A stretch of DNA of 64,000 bases from Sphaerisporangium viridialbum. GTDB taxonomy: Bacteria; Actinomycetota; Actinomycetes; Streptosporangiales; Streptosporangiaceae. Of the stretch, positions 34,174 to 42,651 are shown in pieces (the first letter of the stretch is position 1; the number at the start of each line of letters is the position of its first letter). Made by a program: the position numbers and the translations under genes. The notes below the pieces were generated by a model that was given only the letters and a program-made list of their open reading frames with translations, ran no database searches and had not been told where the DNA came from. The stretch is taken from positions 2,170,001 through 2,234,000 of the forward strand of contig NZ_CP187232.1 in the NCBI RefSeq assembly GCF_049674955.1, read 5' to 3'.

Positions 34174-34251
34174 ATAACCGCGATTAGCTGCTGATGTGGA
34201 TATCAGCGGCCATAGTCGGAGGGTTCAGGTCTTCGAGATCGAAAGGCTGCG

Positions 34252-35118
34252 ATGAGATCCCTCCGGCACCCCCTCGCCCTGGTGGCCATGGCCGTCGCGA
34301 TGGTCATGTCCCCGCTCCTCGCCACCCCCGCGTCCGCCGACCCGCCCGAGGTGACGCTGTCGCTGTCGTCCTCCCAGGTCAACACCGGTGACTCGGTCAC
34401 CGTCACCGTCCAGGTCACCAACATCCACGGCTTCACGGTGCTCAACGCCGCCGCCCGGGTGTTCAGCACCCCCGCCGCGCTTCCCTCTTACGCCACCCTT
34501 ACCGGATGCACCGGGGCGATCGGGCCCTGCACCACCGTCTCGGACGCGAGCGGGCCCATCGGCTTCGAGGCGCCCGTCGGAGCACTGTCGGGCGGCGCCT
34601 CGGCGACCGTCGTGTTCACGCTGGCGATCGCGCAGAACGCCCAGCCCGGGGAGCGGACCTTCCAGGGTGAGCTGCGCGGATCGAACTACGCCTCGGAGAT
34701 CGTCACCGGGCCCGCGCTGACCGTCATCAGCCAGGCCGACGCGGCCGTACGCCTCACCGCCTCGCCCAAGCTGGCCCTGCTCGTCCCGAAGATCGAGTTC
34801 ACGGTGCGGGTCACCGACAACGGGCCCGGCGTGCTGCGCTCCGCGACCGTCACCACCCCGCTCCCCGGCGGGCTCTCCGGGGTCTCCGGCGACTGCGCCA
34901 CCGGCTCGGGCGCCGTCACGTGCACGACCGGGCAGGTCCCCCTCGGCGGTTCGGTGACCAGGAAGTTCACCGTCCCGATCGGGCTGCTGAGCATCGGCGT
35001 GCCGTACACCTTCACGGCCACGCGCACGGCGTCCGACCCCGTCGACCCCGTGAGCTCCAACGACGTGGACCAGGTCCAGTGCACCGTCGTGTCGATCGTC
35101 CTGGTGAACTGCCACTGA
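34252..35118 (+). CDS. Secreted DUF11-like repeat protein
   Basis: A 288-residue exported protein. Residues 1-29 are a signal peptide (MRSLRHPLALVAMAVAMVMS, cleavage after ASA). Two Ig-like beta domains follow, with VTVTVQVTNIHGFTVLNAA (about 47-65) and VRVTDNGPGVLRSATVTTPL (about 184-203). The second is a clear DUF11-type unit. There is no sortase signal or membrane anchor, so the protein is probably released or wall-associated. Four Cys could pair outside the cell. The function is unknown. A perfect terminator hairpin follows. Confidence 0.8.
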   Translation: MRSLRHPLALVAMAVAMVMSPLLATPASADPPEVTLSLSSSQVNTGDSVTVTVQVTNIHGFTVLNAAARVFSTPAALPSYATLTGCTGAIGPCTTVSDASGPIGFEAPVGALSGGASATVVFTLAIAQNAQPGERTFQGELRGSNYASEIVTGPALTVISQADAAVRLTASPKLALLVPKIEFTVRVTDNGPGVLRSATVTTPLPGGLSGVSGDCATGSGAVTCTTGQVPLGGSVTRKFTVPIGLLSIGVPYTFTATRTASDPVDPVSSNDVDQVQCTVVSIVLVNCH

Positions 35119-35131
35119 CCCCGGCCGCACG

Positions 35132-35162
35132 GCCCTCTCCCCGGTCACGCCGGGGAGAGGGC
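35132..35162 (+). terminator. Terminator after the secreted protein gene
   Basis: A perfect 13-bp stem (GCCCTCTCCCCGG with CCGGGGAGAGGGC) around a 5-nt loop, 13 nt after the stop codon. No T-tail. Confidence 0.8.
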
Positions 35163-35225
35163 TCCTCGCGCGGAAGGGGATGGGGCTCCTCGCGCGGAAG
35201 TGGAGGGGGGCTCCTCGCGCGGAAG
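35159..35225. repeat. Three direct repeats of 18 bp
   Basis: GGGCTCCTCGCGCGGAAG occurs exactly at 35159-35176, 35183-35200 and 35208-35225, a period of 24-25 bp. The first copy overlaps the end of the terminator hairpin. The array lies upstream of the next membrane protein gene. Confidence 0.85.
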
Positions 35226-35241
35226 GCCGAGGTGGGGGCCC

Positions 35242-35247
35242 GATAAT
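35242..35247 (+). promoter_or_regulatory. -10 element before a nine-codon leader frame
   Basis: GATAAT 8 nt before an ATG at 35256. That ATG opens a nine-codon frame whose TGA (35283-35285) overlaps the ATG of the membrane protein at 35282. It could give a leaderless, coupled leader peptide. Confidence 0.35.
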
Positions 35248-35281
35248 CTACCTCCATGCTCCCGAGTCTCAGTGCCGTGCG

Positions 35282-35644
35282 ATGATCGGCGCCCTGGCCA
35301 CCGCACTGATCATCGGCTCGCTGCTCCTGGCGGCGATGTGCGTGGTCGTGGCCGTCAGGAACCGGCCGATGGGCATGGTGCTGCTCATCGGGCTCGGGGT
35401 GCTGGAGCTCGCGTTGCTCGCGCAGGCGGGCATCGGCATCGCCAAGGTGATCGGCGGGGAGCGGCCCGCCGAGACCGCGACGTTCATCGGCTACCTCGCG
35501 GGCACCATCCTGATCCCGCCGGTCGCCGCCTTCTGGGCGCTCGGCGAGCGCACCAGGTGGGGGCCCGCGGTCGCCGCCGTCGCCTGCTTCGCCATCCCCG
35601 TCATGGTCGGCAGGCTGCTGCAGCTCTGGCAGGGAGCCCCGTGA
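35282..35644 (+). CDS. Small four-helix membrane protein
   Basis: A 120-residue protein with about four hydrophobic helices (ALATALIIGSLLLAAMCVVV, MVLLIGLGVLELALLAQAGI, a third around FIGYLAGTILIPPVAAFWAL and a fourth near the end). I do not recognise the family beyond an actinobacterial integral membrane protein. ATG 35282 is chosen because the helix begins there and it overlaps the stop of a short leader frame; the frame is open upstream. The next gene overlaps its stop, so both probably work together. Confidence 0.65.
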   Translation: MIGALATALIIGSLLLAAMCVVVAVRNRPMGMVLLIGLGVLELALLAQAGIGIAKVIGGERPAETATFIGYLAGTILIPPVAAFWALGERTRWGPAVAAVACFAIPVMVGRLLQLWQGAP

Positions 35645-36030
35645 CCGGCGCGGCGGTGAACACCGGGCCGGGCCGCCTCCTCGTCGCCGTGTACGGCGTC
35701 TTCGCGCTCGCGGCCGGAGCCAGGGCCGCGGTGCAGATCGCCACCAAGTACCACGAGGCGCCGCTCGCCTACGTGCTGTCCGCGTTCGCGGCGGCGGTCT
35801 ACATCGTGCTCACGGTGGCGCTCGCGTGCGGCGCCCGCCGCACGGCTCTCACGGCGTGCGCGATCGAGCTCGCCGGGGTGCTCGTCGTGGGCACGCTTAG
35901 CGTGTTCGACCCGGCCGCGTTCCCGCACGCCACCGTCTGGTCCGGTTACGGCAGCGGTTACGGCTTCGTTCCGCTGGTGCTGCCGGTGATCGGCCTCTAC
36001 TGGATTTTTCGCACGCGAAAGTCCGACTAG
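35641..36030 (+). CDS. Small membrane protein
   Basis: A 129-residue protein beginning at GTG 35641, overlapping the previous stop (GTGA). It has about four helices: LLVAVYGVFALAAGARAAVQ, LAYVLSAFAAAVYIVLTVAL, LTACAIELAGVLVVGTLSVF and FVPLVLPVIGLYWIF. The protein pairs with the preceding membrane protein in what looks like a two-gene unit. No catalytic motif is visible. Its function is unknown. Confidence 0.7.
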   Translation: MTGAAVNTGPGRLLVAVYGVFALAAGARAAVQIATKYHEAPLAYVLSAFAAAVYIVLTVALACGARRTALTACAIELAGVLVVGTLSVFDPAAFPHATVWSGYGSGYGFVPLVLPVIGLYWIFRTRKSD

Positions 36031-36086
36031 GCCGCGATCCCAGGGGCAGGGCAGGTTTCCGTAGCCACAAAGAGGGAGGAAGCCTG

Positions 36087-36836
36087 ATGAGCACCATCGA
36101 GCACTCGGTCGACGTGGCCGTGCCCGTGCGGACGGCCTACAACCAGTGGACCCAGTTCGAGAGCTTCCCCGAGTTCATGGAAGGCGTGGAGTCGGTCAAG
36201 CAGCTCGACGACACGCGCCTGGCGTGGAGCGTCCAGGTCGCCGGCGTGCACCGTGAGTTCGAGGCCGAGATCACCGAGCAGCGCCCGGACGAGCGCGTCG
36301 CGTGGCGCTCACTGGAGGAGCCCCGCCAGGGCGGCGTGGTGACGTTCCACCGCATCACCGACGACACCACCCGGGTCATGCTCCAGATGGAGTTCGACCC
36401 CGAGGGCATCGTCGAGACCGTCGGGGACAAGCTGCAGCTCGTCCGGATGCGGGTGCACGGCGACCTGGAGCGGTTCAAGAAGTTCATCGAGTCCAAGGGA
36501 CACGAGACCGGCGGCTGGCGCGGCGAGGTGCCCGCGCCCCTCGACGGCGACCACTCCGCCGCCGCCCGTACGGCCCCGGACGGCGACGTGCTGACGGGGA
36601 CCGGCACCACCTCGGGCCCCGGCGTCCCCGCGGCCACCCCGGCGGGCACCGTCCCGGAGACGGCACCCGGCTCCGGGCCCGCCTACGCCGCCGGCGACCC
36701 GATGCCGCCGCAGCCGGTGCGGCGTGAGTACCCGCCGGAGACCCCGCTCCCGGCGCCGGGCAGCGGCCCGGTCTCCCCGCAGGGCACCCCGCGCTGGGAC
36801 GACGAGCCGCCGCTGACCCCGGAGCGCCTCGCCTGA
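36087..36836 (+). CDS. SRPBCC family protein (polyketide cyclase/dehydrase-like) with disordered tail
   Basis: A 249-residue protein. Residues about 1-145 form the START-like fold seen in polyketide cyclase/dehydrase proteins (IEHSVDVAVPVRTAYNQWTQ, FPEFMEGVESVKQLD, DRLQLVRMRVHGDLERFKKF-like helix). In actinobacteria similar proteins are stress-associated lipid or hydrophobic ligand binders, but no function is proven. Residues about 155-249 are Pro/Ala/Gly-rich and look disordered. ATG 36087 has GAGGGAGGAAG upstream. A 39-nt poly-G tract follows the gene. Confidence 0.8.
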   Translation: MSTIEHSVDVAVPVRTAYNQWTQFESFPEFMEGVESVKQLDDTRLAWSVQVAGVHREFEAEITEQRPDERVAWRSLEEPRQGGVVTFHRITDDTTRVMLQMEFDPEGIVETVGDKLQLVRMRVHGDLERFKKFIESKGHETGGWRGEVPAPLDGDHSAAARTAPDGDVLTGTGTTSGPGVPAATPAGTVPETAPGSGPAYAAGDPMPPQPVRREYPPETPLPAPGSGPVSPQGTPRWDDEPPLTPERLA

Positions 36837-36859
36837 CGAGCCACCTGAGGCGGCGAGGA

Positions 36860-36923
<64 letters not shown>

Positions 36924-36993
36924 GGGCACGTCCCGGGCCGCCGGCCAGGCGGGAAGAGATCGGCTGAAACGTCTGTTACGCTTTAGGTCATCC

Positions 36994-37008
36994 AATCATC
37001 CTATGATT
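36994..37008. promoter_or_regulatory. Operator-like palindrome upstream of the CynX-type transporter
   Basis: AATCAT-CCT-ATGATT, perfect 6-bp arms with a 3-nt spacer, 37 nt before the ATG at 37046. The form fits GntR-type regulator sites. No regulator gene is adjacent. Confidence 0.45.
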
Positions 37009-37045
37009 CGATGAAACCCTAGACAGACAGAGGATAGACCCCGGC

Positions 37046-38281
37046 ATGACTGTGCTCGCCCCGGACAGGCTCGCGACGACCGCACCGGAACGGAGGCCGG
37101 GCCGCACGCGATCGCTCGCATGGCTCGTCGTGCTCGGCATCGTGCTCGCCTCGCTCAACCTGCGCACCGCCGTCACCAGCGTCGGCCCCGTGCTCGACCA
37201 GGTGAGCCAGGCACTCGGCATGTCGGCCGTGGTCACGGGGCTCCTCACGACCCTGCCCGTGCTCTCCTTCGCGGTGTTCGGCGCGGCGACCCCCGCACTC
37301 GCCAGGCGCGTCGGCGAGCACCGACTGCTTCTCGGCGCGCTCGTGCTGCTGGGCGTCGGGCTGCTCGCGCGGGTCATGATCGACTCCACCGTCGTCTTCC
37401 TGGCGGCCAGCGTGGTGGCGCTCTCCGGTGGCGCGATCGGCAACGTGCTGATCCCGACCCTGATCAAGCGCCACTTCCCCAGCCGCACCGGGCCCATGAC
37501 GACCCTCTACGCGACGGCCCTGGCCGTCGGCACCATGCTCGCCGCAGCCGCGACGGTCCCGATCCAGCGGGCCGCCGACGGCAACTGGCACGTCGCCCTC
37601 GGTGTGTGGGCGGCACTCGCCGCTGTGGCCGCCATTCCGTGGCTTGCGCTTCTGCGCAGTGAGCCGGAGCGGTTCAGCGGGCGGGACGCCGCCAAGCCCC
37701 GAGCACTGGTGCGCACCCGGCTGGCCTGGGCGATCGCCGGATATTTCGGCACACAGTCGCTGGTCGCCTACGTGATGTTCGGCTGGCTGCCGCAACTGCT
37801 CCAGGACAGGGGGTACACCAGCGGCCAGGCCGGGATCAGCCTGGCGGTGTTCTCGGCGCTCGGCATCCCGGTCGCGCTGGCCGTGCCCGCCATCGCGACC
37901 CGCGTCACCAGCCAGCGCCCGATGATCGTCGGCTTCGCCGCGCTGTACGTCGTGGGGTTCACCGGCATGCTGGCCGGCCCCGCCTCGTCGCTGTGGATCT
38001 GGGTACTGGTGGTCGGCGTCGGCATGGGATCGTTCCCGCTGGCGCTCACGCTCCTCGCGCTCCGCACCCGCACGGCGGAGGTCACCGCGGCCCTGTCGGC
38101 CTTCGGGCAGAGCGCCGGATACCTCATCGCCGGGGCGGGGCCGATCGTGGTGGGCGTGCTCTACTCGGCCACCGGAGGCTGGACGGTGCCCTTCGTGCTC
38201 CTGTTCGCCGTGATCGCGGCCCAGGTCGCCACCGGCTGGTACGCGGCCGGTGACCGCTACCTGGAGGACGAGCTCGCCTAG
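37046..38281 (+). CDS. CynX/NimT family MFS transporter
   Basis: A 411-residue 12-helix transporter. LGIVLASLNLRTAVTSVGPV in helix 1 is the signature of the CynX/NimT (cyanate and nitroimidazole) branch of MFS, and FGAATPALARRVGEHRLL fills the motif A position. Members export or import small anions and drugs, so the substrate cannot be assigned. The gene stands alone, with an operator-like palindrome upstream. It converges with the sigma factor gene. Confidence 0.85.
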   Translation: MTVLAPDRLATTAPERRPGRTRSLAWLVVLGIVLASLNLRTAVTSVGPVLDQVSQALGMSAVVTGLLTTLPVLSFAVFGAATPALARRVGEHRLLLGALVLLGVGLLARVMIDSTVVFLAASVVALSGGAIGNVLIPTLIKRHFPSRTGPMTTLYATALAVGTMLAAAATVPIQRAADGNWHVALGVWAALAAVAAIPWLALLRSEPERFSGRDAAKPRALVRTRLAWAIAGYFGTQSLVAYVMFGWLPQLLQDRGYTSGQAGISLAVFSALGIPVALAVPAIATRVTSQRPMIVGFAALYVVGFTGMLAGPASSLWIWVLVVGVGMGSFPLALTLLALRTRTAEVTAALSAFGQSAGYLIAGAGPIVVGVLYSATGGWTVPFVLLFAVIAAQVATGWYAAGDRYLEDELA

Positions 38282-38282
38282 C

Positions 38283-39194
38283 TCAGGGGCCCTCGGTGCG
38301 GAAGCTTCCGAGCCGCGACATCTTCTCGGGGTTGGCGATGAGGTAGATGGTCTGGACGGCGCCGTCCGCCACCCCGAGCGAGATCACCGTGATCGGCCGC
38401 CCTTCGAGGGTCACGACCGCCGCGGGGCCGCCGTTCACCTCTGCGGGACCGACGCCGAACGTCCCCGACTCCGGGAGGCCGACCGAGGCCAGGAAGCGCC
38501 GGACACCCTCGCCCGAGGCGATGCCCGCGAGGAACCGCGCCACCCTGCTCGCGCCCTCGATGACGTTGATCGGCGCCCTGGCCTTGCCGCCGCCGTCCCC
38601 CACGAGCGTGACGTCCTTGGAGAGCAGGTCGAGCAGGCCGGCAAGGTCACCGTCCACACAGGCGGTGATGAACCGCTCGGTCACCCGCCGCCGCTCGGCC
38701 CGGTCCACGTCGAAGCGCGGCCTGCCGTCGCGCACGTGGTCGCGCGCCCGCCGGGCGAGCTGCCGCGTCGTGGGCTCCGCGCGGCCGATCACCTCGCCGA
38801 TCTCCAGGTACGACATGCCGAACGCCTCCCTGAGCACGAACACCGCCCGCTCAAGGGGTGACAGGGTCTCAAGGACGACCAGCAGCGCGAGGTCCACGGA
38901 GTCGGCCAGCTCGACGTGCTCGGACAGGCCGGGCTCGGTGCTGATCGGCTCGGGGAGCCACGGGCCGACGTACGCCTCGCGGCGTGCCTTCACCCTTCTC
39001 AGCCGGTCGATCGCCAGCCTGCTGGTCACCCGGACCAGGTAGGCCCTCGGGTCGGCGACCTTCGCGGCGTCGACGTCGGACCAGCGCAGCCACGCCTCCT
39101 GCACGACGTCCTCGGCGTCCGTGGCGCTGCCGAGGATCCTGTACGCCACTCCGGCGAGGACCCGGCGGTTCTCCTCGAAGATTTCAACGGACAT
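38283..39194 (-). CDS. sigJ: ECF41-type RNA polymerase sigma factor (SigJ-like)
   Basis: A 303-residue ECF sigma factor. Region 2 is at about 5-70 (LAGVAYRILGSATDAEDVVQ, AYLVRVTSRLAIDRLRRVKA) and region 4 at about 110-165 (LSPLERAVFVLREAFGMSYL). The linker has WLPEP, diagnostic for ECF41. The C-terminal SnoaL-like domain (about 185-300) ends with the ECF41 signature region YLIANPEKM. In this group the extra domain acts in place of an anti-sigma factor. No typical carboxymuconolactone decarboxylase or oxidoreductase partner is adjacent. ATG 39194 is chosen; the upstream open frame is poor in family features. Confidence 0.9.
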   Translation of the reverse strand: MSVEIFEENRRVLAGVAYRILGSATDAEDVVQEAWLRWSDVDAAKVADPRAYLVRVTSRLAIDRLRRVKARREAYVGPWLPEPISTEPGLSEHVELADSVDLALLVVLETLSPLERAVFVLREAFGMSYLEIGEVIGRAEPTTRQLARRARDHVRDGRPRFDVDRAERRRVTERFITACVDGDLAGLLDLLSKDVTLVGDGGGKARAPINVIEGASRVARFLAGIASGEGVRRFLASVGLPESGTFGVGPAEVNGGPAAVVTLEGRPITVISLGVADGAVQTIYLIANPEKMSRLGSFRTEGP

Positions 39195-39326
39195 GACACA
39201 CCAGACGGCTGGGCACCCCTCCAGCGTGACACGCGGCGTCCGTCCCGCGCGCACGATCACGGTCGGGCCGCCGGATTCGGTTTCCAAGCGGTGGCCGGGT
39301 TCCTATAGACTTACCGCGCATCGCAA

Positions 39327-39399
39327 GGGGCTATGGCGCAGCTGGTAGCGCGCCTCCATGGCATGGAGGAGGTCTGGGGTTCGAATCCCCATAGCTCCA
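39327..39399 (+). tRNA. tRNA-Ala (anticodon GGC), copy 2
   Basis: All 73 nt are identical to the copy at 23905. Flanking sequence is unrelated apart from a few bases at the 3' side. A possible -10 (TATAGA, 39304-39309) precedes it. CCA is not encoded. Confidence 0.97.
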
Positions 39400-39415
39400 C
39401 CCTCGCGTTCGACCC

Positions 39416-39442
39416 GATACCGCCCCACACCAGGGCGGTATC
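39416..39442 (+). terminator. Terminator of tRNA-Ala copy 2
   Basis: GATACCGCCC pairs perfectly with GGGCGGTATC across a 7-nt loop, with GCTGTTTC downstream. Confidence 0.75.
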
Positions 39443-39493
39443 GCTGTTTCGGGGCCCGAGCGCGGTCCGATCTGCGGGGAGGCCGGGTAGCAG

Positions 39494-40117
39494 GTGGAAC
39501 GACCGACGTCGCACGGCGGCACGGGCGAGCCGGTGAACGGCACTGCCGCCTCGCACGACCCGCCGGGCACGCCGAGGGTGGTGGTGCGGCGGAGCCTGCC
39601 GACCGAGCCGACCATCCGGGGCTCGGCGTCGCTGTTCGTCGCCGAGGCCGAGCGGCAGGGCATCCGCGCCGGCCGGCGCATGCTCCACGTCGGTCCCGAG
39701 CCCGCGGGCGAGCACGTCGCCGCCGCCCTGCGCGTCGAGCCGGGGGCGCACGTGCTGGCGCGGCGCAAGCTGCTGCTGGCCGGCGATGTGCCCGTGCGCA
39801 TCGCCACCAGCTACTTCCGCCTCGACGTCTTCGGCGGCACCCCGATCTGCGACCCGGGCTTCGTCCGTCCCAGCCTCCAGGCCGGCATCGAGGCCCTCGG
39901 CCACCGCTTCGGCCACGCCGACGAGCGGCTGCTCGCCCGCCGGCCGACCGCGTTCGAGGCCGAGACGCTGCTGCTCGACCCGGGGGAGTGGGTCGTCGAG
40001 ATCCTGCGCGCGGCCTACGCGACGGACGGCACCCCGATCCACACCCTGGAGACCATCTGCGCCGCCTCGCGCCACGTCTTCCCCATCACCCAGGTCACCG
40101 GCGCCGACGAGTTCTAG
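39494..40117 (+). CDS. UTRA-domain protein without a DNA-binding domain (truncated GntR/HutC type)
   Basis: A 207-residue protein. After a 40-residue Gly/Pro-rich start, residues about 50-200 match the UTRA ligand domain of HutC-type GntR regulators (ARRKLLLAGDVPVRIATSYF, LRAAYATDGTPIHTLETICA). The winged helix that should precede it is absent; the upstream DNA is the tRNA terminator. It is either a stand-alone ligand-sensing protein or the surviving part of a regulator cut at the tRNA side. GTG 39494 has GGGGAGG 10 nt upstream. Confidence 0.75.
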   Translation: MERPTSHGGTGEPVNGTAASHDPPGTPRVVVRRSLPTEPTIRGSASLFVAEAERQGIRAGRRMLHVGPEPAGEHVAAALRVEPGAHVLARRKLLLAGDVPVRIATSYFRLDVFGGTPICDPGFVRPSLQAGIEALGHRFGHADERLLARRPTAFEAETLLLDPGEWVVEILRAAYATDGTPIHTLETICAASRHVFPITQVTGADEF

Positions 40118-40167
40118 CGGTCGGAAAACGGGTCGCCCGGGGTCGTGCCGGTTGGCACACTGGCGGC

Positions 40168-40989
40168 ATGAACTGGACGTTCACCGATGACCTCGGCGTG
40201 TTCTCCGGCGCCGCCGAGGCGTGGCTGCGCCGTGACCCCGTGCGCAACACCGTCCCCCTGACCGTGCTCGACCGCCTCCGCCACGGCCTGTGGGGGGACG
40301 ACCGGATGCTCGGCTGGCTCACGGACGGCGGCGAGGTGGGCGGGGCCGTCATGCACACACCGCCCCACGCGCTCCTTCTCGGTGACATCCCCCTCGGCTC
40401 TGTGCCGTCCCTCACGGAGGCGGTGCGCGACCGCGACTTCCCCGGCGTGAGCGGGCCGCTGGCGCAGTCCTCGGCCTTCGCCTCGGCGAGCGGCCGGCGG
40501 GAGACGGGGCGCGCGTCGCAGCGCCTCTACCGGCTGGAGACCCTGCTGTCCCCGTCGTCCACCGGCACCGCGCGGACCGCGAGGGATGGCGACGTCGAGC
40601 TGGTCGCGCGCTGGATGCGGGCCTTCAGCGAGGAGGCCGAGCCCGGGGCCTCGCACGACGACCCGCTGCCGCAGGCGAAGCTCCGCGTCGAGCAGGGTGA
40701 GCTCGTGCTGTGGGAGGACGGCGGACAGCCGGTCGCGATGGCCGGGTTCTCGCGCCCGATCACCGGGATGTCGCGCATCGGCCCGGTCTACACCCCGCCG
40801 GGGCTCCGCGGGCGCGGGTACGGCTCGACGGTGACGCACGCCGCGACGCGCGTGGCCGAGGAGGCGGGGGCGGGCCTGCTCCTGCTCTTCACCGACCTCG
40901 CCAACCCGACGTCGAACTCCATCTACCAGGCCCTGGGATACCGCCCGGTCGCCGACTACGCGTCCATCTCCCTGGCACCCCGGAGCTGA
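40168..40989 (+). CDS. GNAT family N-acetyltransferase
   Basis: A 273-residue protein. The C-terminal GNAT fold has PVAMAGFSRPITGMSRIGPV and the acetyl-CoA loop GLRGRGYGSTVTHAATR (about 213-229), followed by FTDLANPTSNSIYQALGYRP, which is the usual end of the family. The first 130 residues form a divergent GNAT-like half, so it is a tandem type. The substrate is unknown. ATG 40168 follows the UTRA gene by 50 nt. Confidence 0.85.
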   Translation: MNWTFTDDLGVFSGAAEAWLRRDPVRNTVPLTVLDRLRHGLWGDDRMLGWLTDGGEVGGAVMHTPPHALLLGDIPLGSVPSLTEAVRDRDFPGVSGPLAQSSAFASASGRRETGRASQRLYRLETLLSPSSTGTARTARDGDVELVARWMRAFSEEAEPGASHDDPLPQAKLRVEQGELVLWEDGGQPVAMAGFSRPITGMSRIGPVYTPPGLRGRGYGSTVTHAATRVAEEAGAGLLLLFTDLANPTSNSIYQALGYRPVADYASISLAPRS

Positions 40990-41004
40990 ACGCGTCCGCG
41001 TCCG

Positions 41005-42381
41005 TCAGGCGCAGGCGGCGCCGTTCAGGGCGAAGCCGGACGGGGCGGCGGCGGTGCCCGTGGCGGACCCGTTGAAGCCCAGGTTGATCACGCCTCCGGC
41101 TGCGACGCTTCCGTTCCATGAGGCGTTCCGCACCGTCACCGCGGTGCCCGACTGCGTCCAGGTGCCGTTCCAGCCCTGGGTCACGGTCACGCCCGGCGGG
41201 AGGGCGAAGGTGACCGTCCAGCTCGTCAGCGCCGCGCCCTTGTTGGTCACGTTGACCTGGCCGGTGAATCCGCCCGGCCACTCGCTCTGCTTCGAGTACG
41301 ACACCGAGCAGGCTCCCGCGGTGGGAGTGGGCGTCGGCGTCGGGGTCACCGTCGGCGTGGGCGAGACCGTGGGGGTGACGGTCGGCGTGGGCGTCGGGGA
41401 CGGGCCGTCGATGGTGTAGGCCGCCTTGGTGTACGCCGCGCCGCACGGGGAGCAGCCGGCCGGAAGGGCGAAGCTGTAGACGCGGCCGTTGTTGACGAGC
41501 GTGTCGGAGGCGTCGCGTACCCGGATCTGGTAGCGCGTGCCGGCCGCCTCGGTGGGCGCGATGATGTACGACTGGCCCATGTCACCGTTCATCTGGGCCT
41601 TCTGCCAGGTGCCTCCGGAGTAGTACTCCACGCCGTGGATGCCGTCGCGCAGGTGTGACACGGCGATGGCAGGCCAGTACTGCTGCGCGCCCTGCATGAA
41701 GCCGATCTGGATGTCGCCGGTGTAGCCGGGCGCCGGAACGAACGACCAGGTGACGTGGCGGTTGTTCCAGTGGTTCGGGTACATGTCGCCGACGGGGGCA
41801 CCGTTCCTCGCGAACCTGTTGAGCGAGTCCTTGGCGAGGTCCAGGTGGTAGGGGTCGTCGCGGCACCAGGCGTTGGCGTCGCCGCAGCTGTCCGCGACGA
41901 GCATGGTCAGCGTGGCCCCGTTGTAGGCGTCGGCGGCCCATGAGCCGTTGCGGCAGAACGCCTGGCCGGGCGCTCCGTCGTTGACGCCGGTGCAGTAGTC
42001 GGCCACCGACACCCGCACCCACCGCCCGCAGTTGAGCCCGTTGTTCCACATGCCGATCTTGGCGGCCATCGAAGGCGGCAGCGGCCGGGTGTAGTTCCCG
42101 TAGTCTCCCGGCGTGTTGAACACATTGAGCGCGACGAAGTCCTGGCTCTCCAGCACCGCCTGCGGCAGGCCGCATCCCCCGTACGGGGAGCCGAGCGCGT
42201 CGAAGTAGGTCGCGTTGCCCGTCACGGGCGCGGGCGGGTCGGCCAGCGCCAGGGCTCTCGCGGAGAGCTGGGACACGACCAGAGCGCAGAGCACGAGAGC
42301 GACGAGCAGGGCCGGAAGCGCTCCGTGCCTGCGGGCGCCGGGTGCCGAGCCCGCCGGTCGAGCGCGGTGCAGGTCTGTCAT
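41005..42381 (-). CDS. Secreted expansin-like protein with CBM2
   Basis: A 458-residue exported protein. Residues 1-47 are a signal peptide with a long basic start. Residues about 52-310 are expansin-like: a double-psi barrel domain (NATYFDALGSPYGGCGLPQ, CGRWVRVSVADYC) followed by an expansin-type beta domain (YSGGTWQKAQMNGDMGQSY). A Thr/Pro repeat linker (about 318-350) leads to a C-terminal CBM2 cellulose-binding module (CSVSYSKQSEWPGGFTGQVN). It probably loosens plant cell walls without hydrolysis. Conserved cysteines suggest disulfides. A 9-bp palindrome sits 33 nt upstream. Confidence 0.85.
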   Translation of the reverse strand: MTDLHRARPAGSAPGARRHGALPALLVALVLCALVVSQLSARALALADPPAPVTGNATYFDALGSPYGGCGLPQAVLESQDFVALNVFNTPGDYGNYTRPLPPSMAAKIGMWNNGLNCGRWVRVSVADYCTGVNDGAPGQAFCRNGSWAADAYNGATLTMLVADSCGDANAWCRDDPYHLDLAKDSLNRFARNGAPVGDMYPNHWNNRHVTWSFVPAPGYTGDIQIGFMQGAQQYWPAIAVSHLRDGIHGVEYYSGGTWQKAQMNGDMGQSYIIAPTEAAGTRYQIRVRDASDTLVNNGRVYSFALPAGCSPCGAAYTKAAYTIDGPSPTPTPTVTPTVSPTPTVTPTPTPTPTAGACSVSYSKQSEWPGGFTGQVNVTNKGAALTSWTVTFALPPGVTVTQGWNGTWTQSGTAVTVRNASWNGSVAAGGVINLGFNGSATGTAAAPSGFALNGAACA

Positions 42382-42413
42382 CGCCGTCTCCGTCCACGTC
42401 GTGGCCCGGCCCC

Positions 42414-42434
42414 GGGAGCCTGACCCAGGCTCCC
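42414..42434. promoter_or_regulatory. Palindrome upstream of the expansin gene
   Basis: GGGAGCCTG and CAGGCTCCC are perfect arms around ACC. The outer GGGAGC/GCTCCC halves resemble the arms of the cellulose-regulator CebR operator, but the centre is longer than the 14-bp CebR site, so the regulator is uncertain. Confidence 0.5.
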
Positions 42435-42651
42435 TCGCAGGGCGGGGTCACCCTAAGTCGGCGCGGAATCGGCGGACAACGCCCGCGTGCTCCTGCGGAC
42501 GGCGCCGCAGGTCGCGGGGGCATCGGTGAAGATCGAATCTGAAACTTCCATCGGGGACGCAGGGGCCAAGTGCGGACTCAGCGGTGGGCAAGCCGGGCAC
42601 GCCAGCCTGGCCGAGGGCCGCGCGCCGCGGTCCCCGCTATGGAGGTGTGCA

